From assembly GCA_045612065.1 (NCBI GenBank), contig JAZKYH010000076.1, positions 1 through 64,000 on the forward strand: a stretch of DNA of 64,000 nucleotides, read 5' to 3'. This DNA is from UBA1189 sp045612065. GTDB taxonomy: Bacteria; Bacteroidota; Bacteroidia; Bacteroidales; Bacteroidaceae. Below the pieces are notes generated by a model that saw nothing but the letters and a program-made list of their open reading frames with translations, was not told the DNA's origin and ran no database searches. Shown here piece by piece: positions 26,441 through 34,980 of this stretch (positions are counted from its first letter, which is position 1; each line of letters starts with the position of its first letter). The position numbers and the translations under genes are program-made.

Positions 26441-28552
26441 ATGAAGAAAATCATTCTTGCAGCGTTAGCAACAGTTGTGTCTCTATCGGGATGCACACAG
26501 AAGGGAGAACAAGCGGGAGGATATCCCATCACCCCTGTACCCTTCACTTCAGTAAAAGTAGAGAACAACAGTTTTTGGGGACAACGGCTCGAAGCAAGCC
26601 GCAAGGTGACTATCCCCTTGGCCTTCAGCAAGTGCGAGAGCGAAGGACGATACACCAACTTCTCCAATGCCGCGGAGCGCATGAAGGATTCCACTAAGTT
26701 CTTCAAGGTGCACGGGCGTGGCTTCTCGTTTGACGATACCGACCCCTACAAGACCATCGAGGGAGCCAGCTACATCCTGCAGACCTACCCCGATGAGGAA
26801 CTGAAACTCTATATCGACAGTGTACTGAGCGTAATAGCCTCGGCCCAAGAGCCCGACGGATACCTCTATACGGCACGCACACAGAACCCCGAGGAGCCGC
26901 ACCACTGGGCAGGCCCCACACGTTGGAGCAAGGTGGAGGATCTCAGCCACGAGTTCTACAACCTGGGACACATGGCCGAGAGTGCCGTGGCGCATTATCT
27001 GGCTACAGGCGAGCGCACCTTCCTTGACATTGCTACGCGCTATGCCGACTGCATCATCCGTGAGGTGGGCGACAAACCCGGACAAGCGTGCGTGGTACCG
27101 GGACATCAGATTGCCGAGATGGCACTGTGCCGACTATACCTCGCCACGGGTGAGCGCAAGTATCTCGACCAGGCGAAGTTCTTCCTCGACTACCGCGGCA
27201 AGACCTCGTTCCGTCACGAGTACTCACAGAGCCACAAGCCTGTGGTGGAGCAAGACGAGGCCGTAGGTCACGCCGTACGCGCAGCCTATATGTATGCCGG
27301 CATGGCCGACGTGGCTGCCCTCACAGGTGATTCTGCCTACATCAATGCCATCGATGCCATCTGGGACAATATCGTGACCAAGAAACTCTACATCACAGGC
27401 GGCATAGGTGCCACACACAATGGCGAGGCCTTTGGCCCCAACTACTACCTGCCCAATATGACTGCCTACTGTGAGACTTGCGCAGCCATCGGCAACGTGT
27501 ATGTGAACCATCGTTTGTTCCTGCTTCACGGTGACTCAAAGTACTACGATGTGCTGGAGCGCACCCTCTACAATGGGCTCCTCAGTGGCGTGAGCCTCGA
27601 TGGTGGCAAGTTCTTCTACCCCAATCCCTTGGAGTCGGCAGGTCAGCACGAGCGCCAGGCATGGTTTGGTTGTGCCTGCTGCCCCAGCAACATCTGCCGT
27701 TTCATCCCCTCACTGCCGGGCTATGTGTATGCCGTGAAGGACCGTGATGTATATGTAAACCTCTTCCTCAGCAACTCATCGACCCTCGACGTAGACGGCA
27801 AGAAAGTGAGCCTCACGCAGACCACCGACTACCCCTATAGCGATAGCATACGCATCAAGATAGACGAGAACCGATGCGGTGAGTTTACCCTTAAGATACG
27901 CATTCCCAATTGGGTCGACGGCACTCCCGTGCCCAGCAACCTCTATGCTTACACCAAGAAGGGACGCTTAGAGCATAGCATTATGGTTGAATTTGCAGAG
28001 GATGGACATATGAAAACAACCTTTATCAAGAATGCAGAAACTATCAAAGAATTATATGAGTCAGTTTCACAGGACGGAAAAACAAGGGCCTACTTCACCC
28101 CTGATGGCTACTATAACATCACCCGCAAGTGGAAGAAGGGAGATGAAGTCACCATCTGTTTCGAGATGCAGCCCCGTATCGTACTGGCTCACGAGAACGT
28201 AGAGGCCGATCGTGGCTTGGTAGCCATCGAGCGCGGTCCTCTCGTGTACTGTGCCGAGTGGGTCGACAATGACTTCGACATCAAGAACGTAGTCATCAAC
28301 CCCGAAGCCAAGTTCACCCTCGGCGAGCGCGACCTCAGCATCTTTATCCCCAAAGAGCGCAAGGCACAGCTCTCCACATGGGCATCTCAGCACATCATCA
28401 CGCTCAGCACCGAGGCACAGCTCATCACCCCCGATGCCAAGGGTACACCACAGTGCGAAAAGGTGAGCCTCACCCTCACGCCCTACTATACCTGGGCACA
28501 CCGCGGAAGAGGTGACATGAAGGTGTGGCTATCGGTGAGTGATGAGCAATAA
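26441..28552 (+). CDS. GH127 beta-L-arabinofuranosidase-like lipoprotein
   Basis: Glycoside hydrolase family 127, known for releasing beta-L-arabinofuranose from plant hydroxyproline-rich glycans and pectin side chains. 703 residues. The signal (MKKIILAALATVVSLSGC) has a lipobox, so the enzyme is probably a lipoprotein, periplasmic or on the outer membrane. The metal/thiolate centre characteristic of the family is visible: E345 and C347 in YCETCAA, and C413-C414 in CACCPSN; by comparison with the studied family member the first Cys of the pair is the nucleophile. The (alpha/alpha)6 core spans about 30-430, followed by beta domains. It is divergent to the toroid-like secreted protein; the two may share a substrate. 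The terminator has a UUCG loop. Confidence 0.92.
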   Translation: MKKIILAALATVVSLSGCTQKGEQAGGYPITPVPFTSVKVENNSFWGQRLEASRKVTIPLAFSKCESEGRYTNFSNAAERMKDSTKFFKVHGRGFSFDDTDPYKTIEGASYILQTYPDEELKLYIDSVLSVIASAQEPDGYLYTARTQNPEEPHHWAGPTRWSKVEDLSHEFYNLGHMAESAVAHYLATGERTFLDIATRYADCIIREVGDKPGQACVVPGHQIAEMALCRLYLATGERKYLDQAKFFLDYRGKTSFRHEYSQSHKPVVEQDEAVGHAVRAAYMYAGMADVAALTGDSAYINAIDAIWDNIVTKKLYITGGIGATHNGEAFGPNYYLPNMTAYCETCAAIGNVYVNHRLFLLHGDSKYYDVLERTLYNGLLSGVSLDGGKFFYPNPLESAGQHERQAWFGCACCPSNICRFIPSLPGYVYAVKDRDVYVNLFLSNSSTLDVDGKKVSLTQTTDYPYSDSIRIKIDENRCGEFTLKIRIPNWVDGTPVPSNLYAYTKKGRLEHSIMVEFAEDGHMKTTFIKNAETIKELYESVSQDGKTRAYFTPDGYYNITRKWKKGDEVTICFEMQPRIVLAHENVEADRGLVAIERGPLVYCAEWVDNDFDIKNVVINPEAKFTLGERDLSIFIPKERKAQLSTWASQHIITLSTEAQLITPDAKGTPQCEKVSLTLTPYYTWAHRGRGDMKVWLSVSDEQ

Positions 28553-28568
28553 GCTTTGAGGTTAACAA

Positions 28569-28600
28569 AATAAGGGATACTCTTCGGAGTATCCCTTATT
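28569..28600. terminator. Bidirectional terminator with TTCG loop
   Basis: A perfect 14-bp stem (28569-28582 with 28587-28600) with loop TTCG, between the convergent GH127 and ACT-protein genes. The A- and T-rich arms allow it to act in both directions. Confidence 0.85.
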
Positions 28601-28664
28601 AAATATTGAAGGTTTTCCTTATTGGAGTTTAAGGTGTAAGGCGTAGATTGTACACCTACATAAC

Positions 28665-29054
28665 TCACAGCTCACCGCTCAGAGCCTTTGCACAACGTTC
28701 GATGTCAGTGGGGCGCACTACGATATTAGCCATGTCGCCTTCGGCGAAAGCATACATATATTCGATGCTCACTTCAGCTGCAGCCAACTGCTCGAGAATC
28801 TCACCCAAAGCACCCGCCTTGTTGGGACAGTGAAGATGTATCACATCGGTGAGCTTCACGGCAAAGTCGGCATCGCGAAGAATCTCTACCGCCTTGTTCA
28901 CATCTGACACGATGAGACGCAATATGCCGAAGTCGGGAGTCTCGGCCATGCTGAATGCCTGCATATTGACACCATGCTGACTCAGAATCTTGGTCACTTC
29001 ATTGATTCGTCCTGTCTTGTTCTCGAGGAAGACCGATACTTGCTTGATTATCAT
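28665..29054 (-). CDS. Double ACT-domain protein
   Basis: A 129-residue protein consisting of two ACT domains, small ligand-binding folds that usually sense amino acids. Domain 1 covers about 1-70 (QVSVFLENKTGRINEVTKIL, then MAETPDFGILRLIVSD). Domain 2 covers about 71-129 (HCPNKAGALGEILEQLAAAE). It has no catalytic domain. It follows paaK by 21 bases and is transcribed with it. This pairing is common in Bacteroidetes and archaea and suggests that it senses an aromatic acid or amino acid for the CoA ligase (inference). Confidence 0.85.
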   Translation of the reverse strand: MIIKQVSVFLENKTGRINEVTKILSQHGVNMQAFSMAETPDFGILRLIVSDVNKAVEILRDADFAVKLTDVIHLHCPNKAGALGEILEQLAAAEVSIEYMYAFAEGDMANIVVRPTDIERCAKALSGEL

Positions 29055-29075
29055 AACCGTTGTATGTATTAATCG

Positions 29076-30377
29076 TTATTTCAATATTCTGTTATCAATC
29101 ACATGCTTGCCCTTGCCCTGGCTGCGCTCGATGCTGCCCGGCTCCATGAGTTTCACATCGGCACTGATAGAGAGCACGCTCTTGAGACGGTCGGCCAGGC
29201 GCTTCTTCATGGCCAGCATGCTACCGATGTCGTCGGTAAAGAAGTCGCGACGCACCTCTACCTGCACCTGCAAGGTGTCGAGGTTGCCTGCACGGTCTAC
29301 GACGAGCATATATTGGGGTTCGAACTCCTTCATCTCGAGGATGACACTCTCCACCTGTGAGGGGAACACGTTGATACCACGAATGATGAGCATGTCGTCG
29401 CTACGGCCCATGATGCGGCCCATGCGCACGGCTGTACGGCCACAGGCACACTCACCCTCCAGCAATGTGCAGAGGTCCTTGGTGCGGTAACGCAACAGGG
29501 GCATACCCTCTTTGGTAAGGGTGGTGAACACGAGTTCGCCCTGCTGTCCACGAGGCAACTGCTCCAATGTATCGGGATTGATGATTTCGGGATAGAAGTG
29601 GTCCTCGCAGATGTGCGAGCCGTTCTGCTCCTCACACTCATACGACACGCCAGGGCCCATAATCTCGCTCAAGCCGTAGATATTATAGCCCTTCAAGCCG
29701 AGGCGCTCCTCAATCTCCTTACGCATATTCTCCGTCCAAGGCTCAGCGCCAAAGGCACCGATGCGCAGACCTATCTCCTCTTTCGCCACGCCCATCTTCT
29801 CCAAGGTCTCGGCCAGATGAAGGGCATATGAGGGAGTACAAGCGACACCGCTTATCTTCAGGTCGCGGATGAGGCGGATGTGCTTCTCGGTGTTACCTGT
29901 AGAGGTGGGTATCACCGTGGCACCCAAATTCTCCACACCATAGTGTGCACCAAGACCACCCGTGAAGAGGCCATAGCCATAGGCTACAGAGAAGGTATCG
30001 TCGCGGGTCACACCGAAGGCTGTGAGGCTACGGGCCATCACCTCTGACCATACAGACAAGTCCTTGCGTGTGTAGCCCACGATGGTTGGGTTACCCGTAG
30101 TGCCCGACGAGGCATGCACACGCACAATCTCCGAGGGAGGTGCTGCCTGCAAACCATAGGGATAGTTGTCGCGCAAGTCCTGTTTGGTGGTGAAGGGGAG
30201 CTTCACGATATCATCAATGCTGCGGATGTCCTCGGGAGAAACATCCATCGCCTGCATCTTGTTACGATAGAAAGGGACGTTGTGATATACATACGTCACC
30301 AACTTTTGTAGCCGCTTACTCTGCAAAGCACGCATCTCATCGCGGCTCATGCATTCTTTATTCGGATTCCAAATCAT
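29076..30377 (-). CDS. paaK: Phenylacetate-CoA ligase
   Basis: AMP-forming ligase that activates aryl-acetic acids with CoA in the cytoplasm, 433 residues. The nucleotide-binding loop HASSGTTGNPTIVGYT and the N-terminal YHNVPFYRNK segment are typical of PaaK. GYGLFTGGLGAHYG and YGLSEIMGPG follow. The C-terminal domain starts near GRSDDMLIIRGINVFP. Gut Bacteroidetes lack the oxygen-dependent paa pathway, so the enzyme probably handles aryl-acetates from anaerobic fermentation of aromatic amino acids, together with indolepyruvate oxidoreductase (not in this window). The ACT protein gene follows by 21 bases. A separate promoter lies upstream. Confidence 0.93.
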   Translation of the reverse strand: MIWNPNKECMSRDEMRALQSKRLQKLVTYVYHNVPFYRNKMQAMDVSPEDIRSIDDIVKLPFTTKQDLRDNYPYGLQAAPPSEIVRVHASSGTTGNPTIVGYTRKDLSVWSEVMARSLTAFGVTRDDTFSVAYGYGLFTGGLGAHYGVENLGATVIPTSTGNTEKHIRLIRDLKISGVACTPSYALHLAETLEKMGVAKEEIGLRIGAFGAEPWTENMRKEIEERLGLKGYNIYGLSEIMGPGVSYECEEQNGSHICEDHFYPEIINPDTLEQLPRGQQGELVFTTLTKEGMPLLRYRTKDLCTLLEGECACGRTAVRMGRIMGRSDDMLIIRGINVFPSQVESVILEMKEFEPQYMLVVDRAGNLDTLQVQVEVRRDFFTDDIGSMLAMKKRLADRLKSVLSISADVKLMEPGSIERSQGKGKHVIDNRILK

Positions 30378-30406
30378 AATACCTATTACTTTTTACCTTT
30401 GTGGCG

Positions 30407-30436
30407 CAAATTTACATATTTTTCGTTTCCGACAAA
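30407..30436 (-). promoter_or_regulatory. Promoter of paaK and the ACT gene
   Basis: On the minus strand: TTTG (30433-30436), 18-bp spacer, TAAATTTG (30407-30414), 29 bases before the paaK start. Confidence 0.65.
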
Positions 30437-30457
30437 CACTTTCGGAGCTTTTTTACG

Positions 30458-31528
30458 CTAACTGAAGCGTAATACCTTCTGATTTGCATCGAACGGAAAC
30501 AAATCATCCATGTGCATAGCCTCAATGGCCAATCCGATGAGTTCCTCGGTGCTCTGCCCCGACACGCCCTGCACGGCTGCAAAATGGTGTCCAGCCTCTA
30601 CCATGCAATCTTCGGGAATAAGACCGATGAGCTCCGTACCCGTCACCTCGGCACCCAGTTCGTGTGCCACACGGCATACCGTTTCATAGGCCGTATGGAT
30701 GGGGCAAAGGGCCACGTCATTGATGTTCATCGACACCTGCGCACAGCCAAACTCCTCGATGTACCATCCTATGGCCTTGCATCCGCGCAACAGGCCGGGG
30801 CGGCGCACTGCCCTACCCTCCTCGTCGCGCATAACATTGCCCGCCTCATCGCGGCACACCTCGCCACTCGCCCTCACACGAGCCGCAATGGCTGCTGCCA
30901 CCTCACGCGACGGAGTGTTGAGGTTAAAGTTCACGGCTATCAGGAAGTTGCGTGCCCCCACCACCGTAGCCCCCGAACGGGCTGCCTGCTCGGTATACTC
31001 CTCGCCCCCAAAGTCGGGACGCATCACGGGGTCGAGCATCTTAGCCTGCAAACCCTCATACTCGCCACGGCGGCAATCGGCAAGGTTCACATGCTCGGGC
31101 AGGTAGGCCGAAGCCTCGTAGCAATAGGTGGGTATGCCCAATTCCTTATATATGCGCTCGGCCAACGCACGTGCCAGTTCGGCACACTCGGCCAGCGTGA
31201 TATTCTTCAGCGGGATGAGCGGCAACACATCAGTAGCACCAATGCGGGGATGCTCGCCATGATGAGTGCGCATATCGATGAGTTCGCTCGCCTTGCGCAC
31301 CATACGAAAAGCCGCCTCAACGACATCCGAAGCATGCCCCAAGAAGGTAATCACCGTGCGATTGGCAGCCTCGCCACGGTCTATATGCAATACCCGAACG
31401 CCATCGACCGAGCGTATAGCCCCGGCGATGGCGTTGATGTTTTCGATGTTGCATCCCTCACTGAAGTTGGGGACACACTCAATCAAGTTGAGATTTGAAA
31501 GTTGAGAGTTGAAAGTTTTACTTTCCAT
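30458..31528 (-). CDS. ftcD: Glutamate formimidoyltransferase
   Basis: Transfers the formimino group from N-formimino-L-glutamate to tetrahydrofolate, the last carbon-recovery step of histidine breakdown. The 356-residue protein contains only the formiminotransferase domain, without the cyclodeaminase half of the animal enzyme. Visible: IECVPNFSEGCN at the start, HHGEHPRIGATDVLPLIP with the active-site His, and VSMNINDV. ATG 31528 (MESKTFNSQLSNLNLIEC) was chosen; the TTG at 31558 would overlap the upstream porin stop. The other histidine-degradation genes (hutH, hutU, hutI, fchA) do not lie next to it. It follows the porin gene by 26 bases. Confidence 0.92.
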   Translation of the reverse strand: MESKTFNSQLSNLNLIECVPNFSEGCNIENINAIAGAIRSVDGVRVLHIDRGEAANRTVITFLGHASDVVEAAFRMVRKASELIDMRTHHGEHPRIGATDVLPLIPLKNITLAECAELARALAERIYKELGIPTYCYEASAYLPEHVNLADCRRGEYEGLQAKMLDPVMRPDFGGEEYTEQAARSGATVVGARNFLIAVNFNLNTPSREVAAAIAARVRASGEVCRDEAGNVMRDEEGRAVRRPGLLRGCKAIGWYIEEFGCAQVSMNINDVALCPIHTAYETVCRVAHELGAEVTGTELIGLIPEDCMVEAGHHFAAVQGVSGQSTEELIGLAIEAMHMDDLFPFDANQKVLRFS

Positions 31529-31554
31529 CTGCAAACCATAGAATTCAGAATTTA

Positions 31555-32844
31555 TCAAAAGTCATATTTCAGCATCATGCAAACGCGATTATTGGCAACC
31601 CAGTGGGTATTGGTCACTGTACCATTAGACTGATAATCACCATAAGCGGCAGCGGTGTGCTCATACTCAAGACCAATCTGCATATTCTGTACTTTGTATG
31701 TCACGATGGGAGAGAAACGGAAGGCCTGATCAAGTCCAGAGTTATTACGAGTAACAAAAGCATATTTCTTGTTTCCACCTTCTACAAGACGAACATCATT
31801 GCCCTCTGCATCCTTTTTCACAATACGGTTATCCACAAATGCATCTCCTGCCGAACCAAAATTCTTGAGCCATCCTGCAAAGAACCCATAGCGAAGTTTC
31901 TTGCCATACATCATAGTAATCCACGCAGATCCAAGTTGCATAGATTCGTAAGTATAGGAACCATTAGTTGCTTCACTCACTACGCCATAACCTGTAGGCT
32001 GCTGCATGTGTGAAGTATTCTGTCCATACATCGCTTTAGCACGTATAGAAAGATCCTCTACTTTGAGTGAGCCGAACACCATTGCAGAAAGACTCGTAAC
32101 GTGTTCATTTACACGTATTTTCAATGAATCAATGGCTACACGCGGAGCAATGGTAGATGCGTTCACGCCAAAGCCACCAGTAAGGTGCTTACCTTTGGCA
32201 GTCATACCCACAAAGAGTTCGGGCACGAGGGCATTGCGAGAATAGGTGTTAGCGGTCTTACCATCAAGACCTACCGAGCCATACTGATACTGATAGAGCG
32301 CTGCAGCAGTAAACGAGAGTCCCTTGATGGGAGTGTAATTGTAACGCACCTGCGGTGAGCGGTTGAAGGGATTGAACGGAGCACCCGTAGCAAGGCTGAA
32401 CACCTCGGGCATCAAGTCGCCCGCCATGGGATGCCATGCCTGACCTACGAGCAGGTCTGACTGTTCCCAAGCCAACTTTGCATAGGCCTGACGGATGCGG
32501 AGGTTAAATGCTGTACCTGATGAAGCACCACAGAAATCGGACTCAATCTTGGCAGTCGACTTGGCATTCCAAATCTCAGGGCCTGTAACGTTCAAACCAA
32601 AGCGTGTGGTCATTGAGAGGAAACGTACTGAGGGAATGGCATTGAGATCCTCACCATTAACACCCGGTTTGATATCGTTGGGAAGCATATTAAACAAGCC
32701 CTCATTGGACTGCACGCAACTACGTGAGTCATAAGTAAAATAGTTACGTACGAAGCCGTAAATCTCGGCCTTTACAGCCTTATTCTGTGCAAAGCCCGCG
32801 CTGATTCCCAGTGCAAGCACAAGTGCTGATAATACTCTTTTCAT
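31555..32844 (-). CDS. DcaP-like outer-membrane porin
   Basis: An exported 429-residue barrel protein. Signal peptide MKRVLSALVLALGISAGFA is followed by EIYGFVRNYFTYDSR, the starting strand of the DcaP/porin-like family of Bacteroidetes. The middle has the LRIRQAYAKLAWEQSDLLVGQ block, and the chain ends NNRVCMMLKYDF with terminal Phe. It probably forms a channel for small organic acids in the outer membrane (inference from family). It lies upstream of ftcD with a 26-base gap and may be in its operon. The ilvE gene lies upstream beyond a dispersed repeat. Confidence 0.75.
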   Translation of the reverse strand: MKRVLSALVLALGISAGFAQNKAVKAEIYGFVRNYFTYDSRSCVQSNEGLFNMLPNDIKPGVNGEDLNAIPSVRFLSMTTRFGLNVTGPEIWNAKSTAKIESDFCGASSGTAFNLRIRQAYAKLAWEQSDLLVGQAWHPMAGDLMPEVFSLATGAPFNPFNRSPQVRYNYTPIKGLSFTAAALYQYQYGSVGLDGKTANTYSRNALVPELFVGMTAKGKHLTGGFGVNASTIAPRVAIDSLKIRVNEHVTSLSAMVFGSLKVEDLSIRAKAMYGQNTSHMQQPTGYGVVSEATNGSYTYESMQLGSAWITMMYGKKLRYGFFAGWLKNFGSAGDAFVDNRIVKKDAEGNDVRLVEGGNKKYAFVTRNNSGLDQAFRFSPIVTYKVQNMQIGLEYEHTAAAYGDYQSNGTVTNTHWVANNRVCMMLKYDF

Positions 32845-32888
32845 ATCCTATCGTGTTTTTATTTACATTCTTTCATTACTCTTCTGAG

Positions 32889-32925
32889 TCACCCCTCCTT
32901 TGGAGGGGCAGGGGGAGGCCTCTTT
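32889..32925. repeat. Dispersed G/C-rich repeat after ilvE
   Basis: An inverted copy of the repeat also found at 9990, 10090 and 19525, with CCCCTCC-TTT-GGAGGGG as hairpin and AGGGGGAGGCCTC as flank. It abuts the ilvE stop codon and may act as its transcript end. Confidence 0.7.
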
Positions 32926-33951
32926 TTACTCCACTACCGTTACCCAACCATGGCGGTCCTCGATGTCGCCATACTGTATGCCGCGCAAAGTGTCGTACAA
33001 CTTACGGCAGATGGGACCGGGCTGGCCATCCTTGGCAATAACGTATGAACGCTTCATCTCCAGGTCATCGATGCGCTCGATGGGCGAGATTACTGCGGCT
33101 GTACCACATGCACCAGCCTCCTCGAAGGTATCGAGTTCCTCGATAGGGATTTGGCGACGCTCTACGGTCAAGCCCATATCCTCGGCCAACTGCATCAAGC
33201 TCTTGTTGGTGATAGAGGGAAGGATAGAGGTAGACTTCGGAGTCACATAGGTGTTGTTCTTGATACCGAAGAAGTTGGCCGCACCGCACTCGTCGATATA
33301 CTTCTTCTCCTTGGCGTCGAGGTAGAACTCGCATGAGTAGCCCAAGTCGTGAGCCAGTTTGTTGGCCTTCATCGAAGCGGCATAGTTGCCACCCACCTTG
33401 TAAATACCTGTACCAAGAGGAGCCGAGCGGTCATATTGGCGGATAACCACGTAAGGATTGGTTGAGAAACCACCCTTAAAGTAAGGACCTACGGGCATCA
33501 CAAAAATCATGAACAGATACTCGTCAGCAGGATGCACACCCACCTGAGCACCCGTTCCGATGAGCAACGGACGGATGTAGAGCGAAGCACCGCTCTCATA
33601 GGGAGGAACGAAACGCTCGTTCATCTTCACCACCTTGAGCACCATCTCTCGGAACTTCTCAGTGGGGAGTTGCGGCATCAAGATACCATCGCAAGTGCTC
33701 TGCAAACGCTCGGCATTAGCCTCAAGACGAAACACACGAATCTTGCCATCCTTACCACGGAAAGCCTTCAAGCCCTCGAAAGCCTCCTGCCCGTAGTGCA
33801 AGCAAGTAGCCGCAATGTGCAAGTTCACACTCTCACTATCCGACACCTCCACGTCGCCCCACGCACCATTGCGGTAGTAGCAACGCACATTGTAGTCGGT
33901 CTTCATATAGCCGAACGAGAGGTTCGACCAATCCAAATCCAATTCTTTCAT
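32926..33951 (-). CDS. ilvE: Branched-chain amino acid aminotransferase
   Basis: PLP-dependent enzyme that makes or breaks down valine, leucine and isoleucine, 341 residues. LHYGQEAFEGLKAFRG, the Lys-bearing TGIYKVGGNYAASMKAN and EAGACGTAAVISPI identify the eukaryotic-type BCAT subgroup common in Bacteroidetes. ATG 33951 (MKELDLDWSNLSFG) is chosen: the open frame runs 123 codons further upstream, but the promoter lies within that part. The leader contains no recognised attenuator. It is cytoplasmic. A leucine-pathway-like gene lies 1 kb away. Confidence 0.95.
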   Translation of the reverse strand: MKELDLDWSNLSFGYMKTDYNVRCYYRNGAWGDVEVSDSESVNLHIAATCLHYGQEAFEGLKAFRGKDGKIRVFRLEANAERLQSTCDGILMPQLPTEKFREMVLKVVKMNERFVPPYESGASLYIRPLLIGTGAQVGVHPADEYLFMIFVMPVGPYFKGGFSTNPYVVIRQYDRSAPLGTGIYKVGGNYAASMKANKLAHDLGYSCEFYLDAKEKKYIDECGAANFFGIKNNTYVTPKSTSILPSITNKSLMQLAEDMGLTVERRQIPIEELDTFEEAGACGTAAVISPIERIDDLEMKRSYVIAKDGQPGPICRKLYDTLRGIQYGDIEDRHGWVTVVE

Positions 33952-34011
33952 AACTATAGTAGTCTTGTTTGATTCTTCTTTAGATACCTTTATATATAGT
34001 ATAAGATACCG

Positions 34012-34043
34012 CGAAGTTAGTGTGTTTTCGCTCGTCTTGCAAA
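34012..34043 (-). promoter_or_regulatory. Promoter of ilvE
   Basis: Minus strand: TTTG (34040-34043), 20-bp spacer, TAACTTCG (34012-34019), with CAAGACGAGCGAAAA in the spacer, similar to the units at 36.5 kb. The inferred transcript starts about 55 bases before the ATG. Confidence 0.7.
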
Positions 34044-34164
34044 TTTTCGGCCTAAAAAACGAGGCAAGCACAATTCTCATACGAAAACGTTGTGGCATAT
34101 TATCGGTTAATCCACGAAAAGTGCATATTACAGCTAAAGGTATGCAAAAAAAAGGCTTACTTCG

Positions 34165-34194
34165 TTTGTTTTTATGAAGAAAATAGTACCTTTG
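34165..34194 (+). promoter_or_regulatory. Promoter of the CD225-DUF2752 pair
   Basis: TTTG (34165-34168), 18-bp spacer and a perfect TACCTTTG (34187-34194), 25 bases before the start codon. Confidence 0.65.
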
Positions 34195-34219
34195 TGAAGA
34201 AAAGTTAAACAATGAAACT

Positions 34220-34486
34220 ATGGAAGAACAGAACAAACCCTGCCCCGATAACAATCTGATTTGGGCTATCTTGTGTACAGTAATGTGTTGCCTCCCCTTG
34301 GGTATCGTGGCTATTATCAAGTCAACATCAGTAGAGAAACTGTGGTATCAGGGCCATCATGACGAAGCTGAGAAAGCAGCTGCAGATGCAAAGAAATGGG
34401 CCATCTGGGGAGCGGCTATCTCAGCCATCTTCGTGGTGCTGTATTTGATTGTCGTTGTCCTTGCAATAGCTTTGGCAGAGTCGTAA
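34220..34486 (+). CDS. CD225/dispanin-family small membrane protein
   Basis: An 88-residue inner-membrane protein with two hydrophobic segments (about 13-33 and 61-85). The loop between them carries the family phrase PLGIVAIIKSTSVEKLW, followed by DEAEKAAADAKKWAIWG. In animals this family includes the interferon-induced IFITM proteins, but in bacteria its function is unknown. Cys residues in CTVMCC near the first segment could be lipidated, as in IFITM (inference). The DUF2752 gene begins 2 bases after its stop, so the two are co-expressed. Confidence 0.85.
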   Translation: MEEQNKPCPDNNLIWAILCTVMCCLPLGIVAIIKSTSVEKLWYQGHHDEAEKAAADAKKWAIWGAAISAIFVVLYLIVVVLAIALAES

Positions 34487-34488
34487 TC

Positions 34489-34869
34489 ATGCGCTCGAGG
34501 ATAATCCGCGTAATAATACCGGTGGTAATCTTGTCCATCGGTATTTTTTATTACCACATCCCTCCTGCAGACACCATCTGGGTGCCCAAGTGCCCATGGT
34601 GGATGCTTACCGGTACCTATTGTCCCTCGTGCGGCATCCAGCGTTTCCTGCACGAACTCTTGACAGGACACCTGCTCACAGCTTTCCGCCTCAACCCTTT
34701 TCTTATGCTATCACTCCCTTATGCCACATTGGCCATTTTAGGGAAATGGTACAATATCAACGGAGCGTTTGACAACCTCAACCGTTTCATCTATAGCCGC
34801 AAGGTCCTCATTGCCTACCTCGTACTATACTTCATCTGGTGGGCCATCCGCATCATCTTCAAGGTCTGA
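34489..34869 (+). CDS. DUF2752 membrane protein
   Basis: A 126-residue inner-membrane protein of the DUF2752 family. It has an N-terminal hydrophobic segment (IIRVIIPVVILSIGIFYYHI), the diagnostic CPSCGIQRFLHELLTGHLLTAF-type block with two Cys (of which C-P-S-C-G is the core), then two more spans. Its function is unknown. The start ATG 34489 is 2 bases after the CD225 stop. The pairing with CD225 recurs in Bacteroidetes. The C-P-S-C core could bind metal or form a disulphide (inference). Confidence 0.88.
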   Translation: MRSRIIRVIIPVVILSIGIFYYHIPPADTIWVPKCPWWMLTGTYCPSCGIQRFLHELLTGHLLTAFRLNPFLMLSLPYATLAILGKWYNINGAFDNLNRFIYSRKVLIAYLVLYFIWWAIRIIFKV

Positions 34870-34900
34870 ATTACCTTAGCTATCCTTATATCACCTAAAA

Positions 34901-34942
34901 AACTGGGGGCAAAGAGTTTCATTTCTCTTTGCCCAGTTTTTT
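34901..34942 (+). terminator. Terminator after DUF2752
   Basis: A long stem (34901-34916 with 34925-34938, two bulged G) and a T-run. It ends 38 bases before the convergent synthase gene stop. Confidence 0.8.
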
Positions 34943-34980
34943 CCAATCACTATAGGTTATTTCTGTTCGCTACAGTCGAC

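Noticed and set aside
26441..28552. Internal break in the GH127 gene around 27960-28080, where the wording becomes AT-richer
   Set aside because: The frame is continuous and all family motifs are present; it looks like a variable loop.
30512..31498. 328-codon open frame opposite to ftcD
   Set aside because: Shadow of a secure gene; low-complexity His/Arg-rich product.
32926..34320. 464-residue start for the branched-chain aminotransferase
   Set aside because: The extra 123 codons include the promoter and have no family resemblance.
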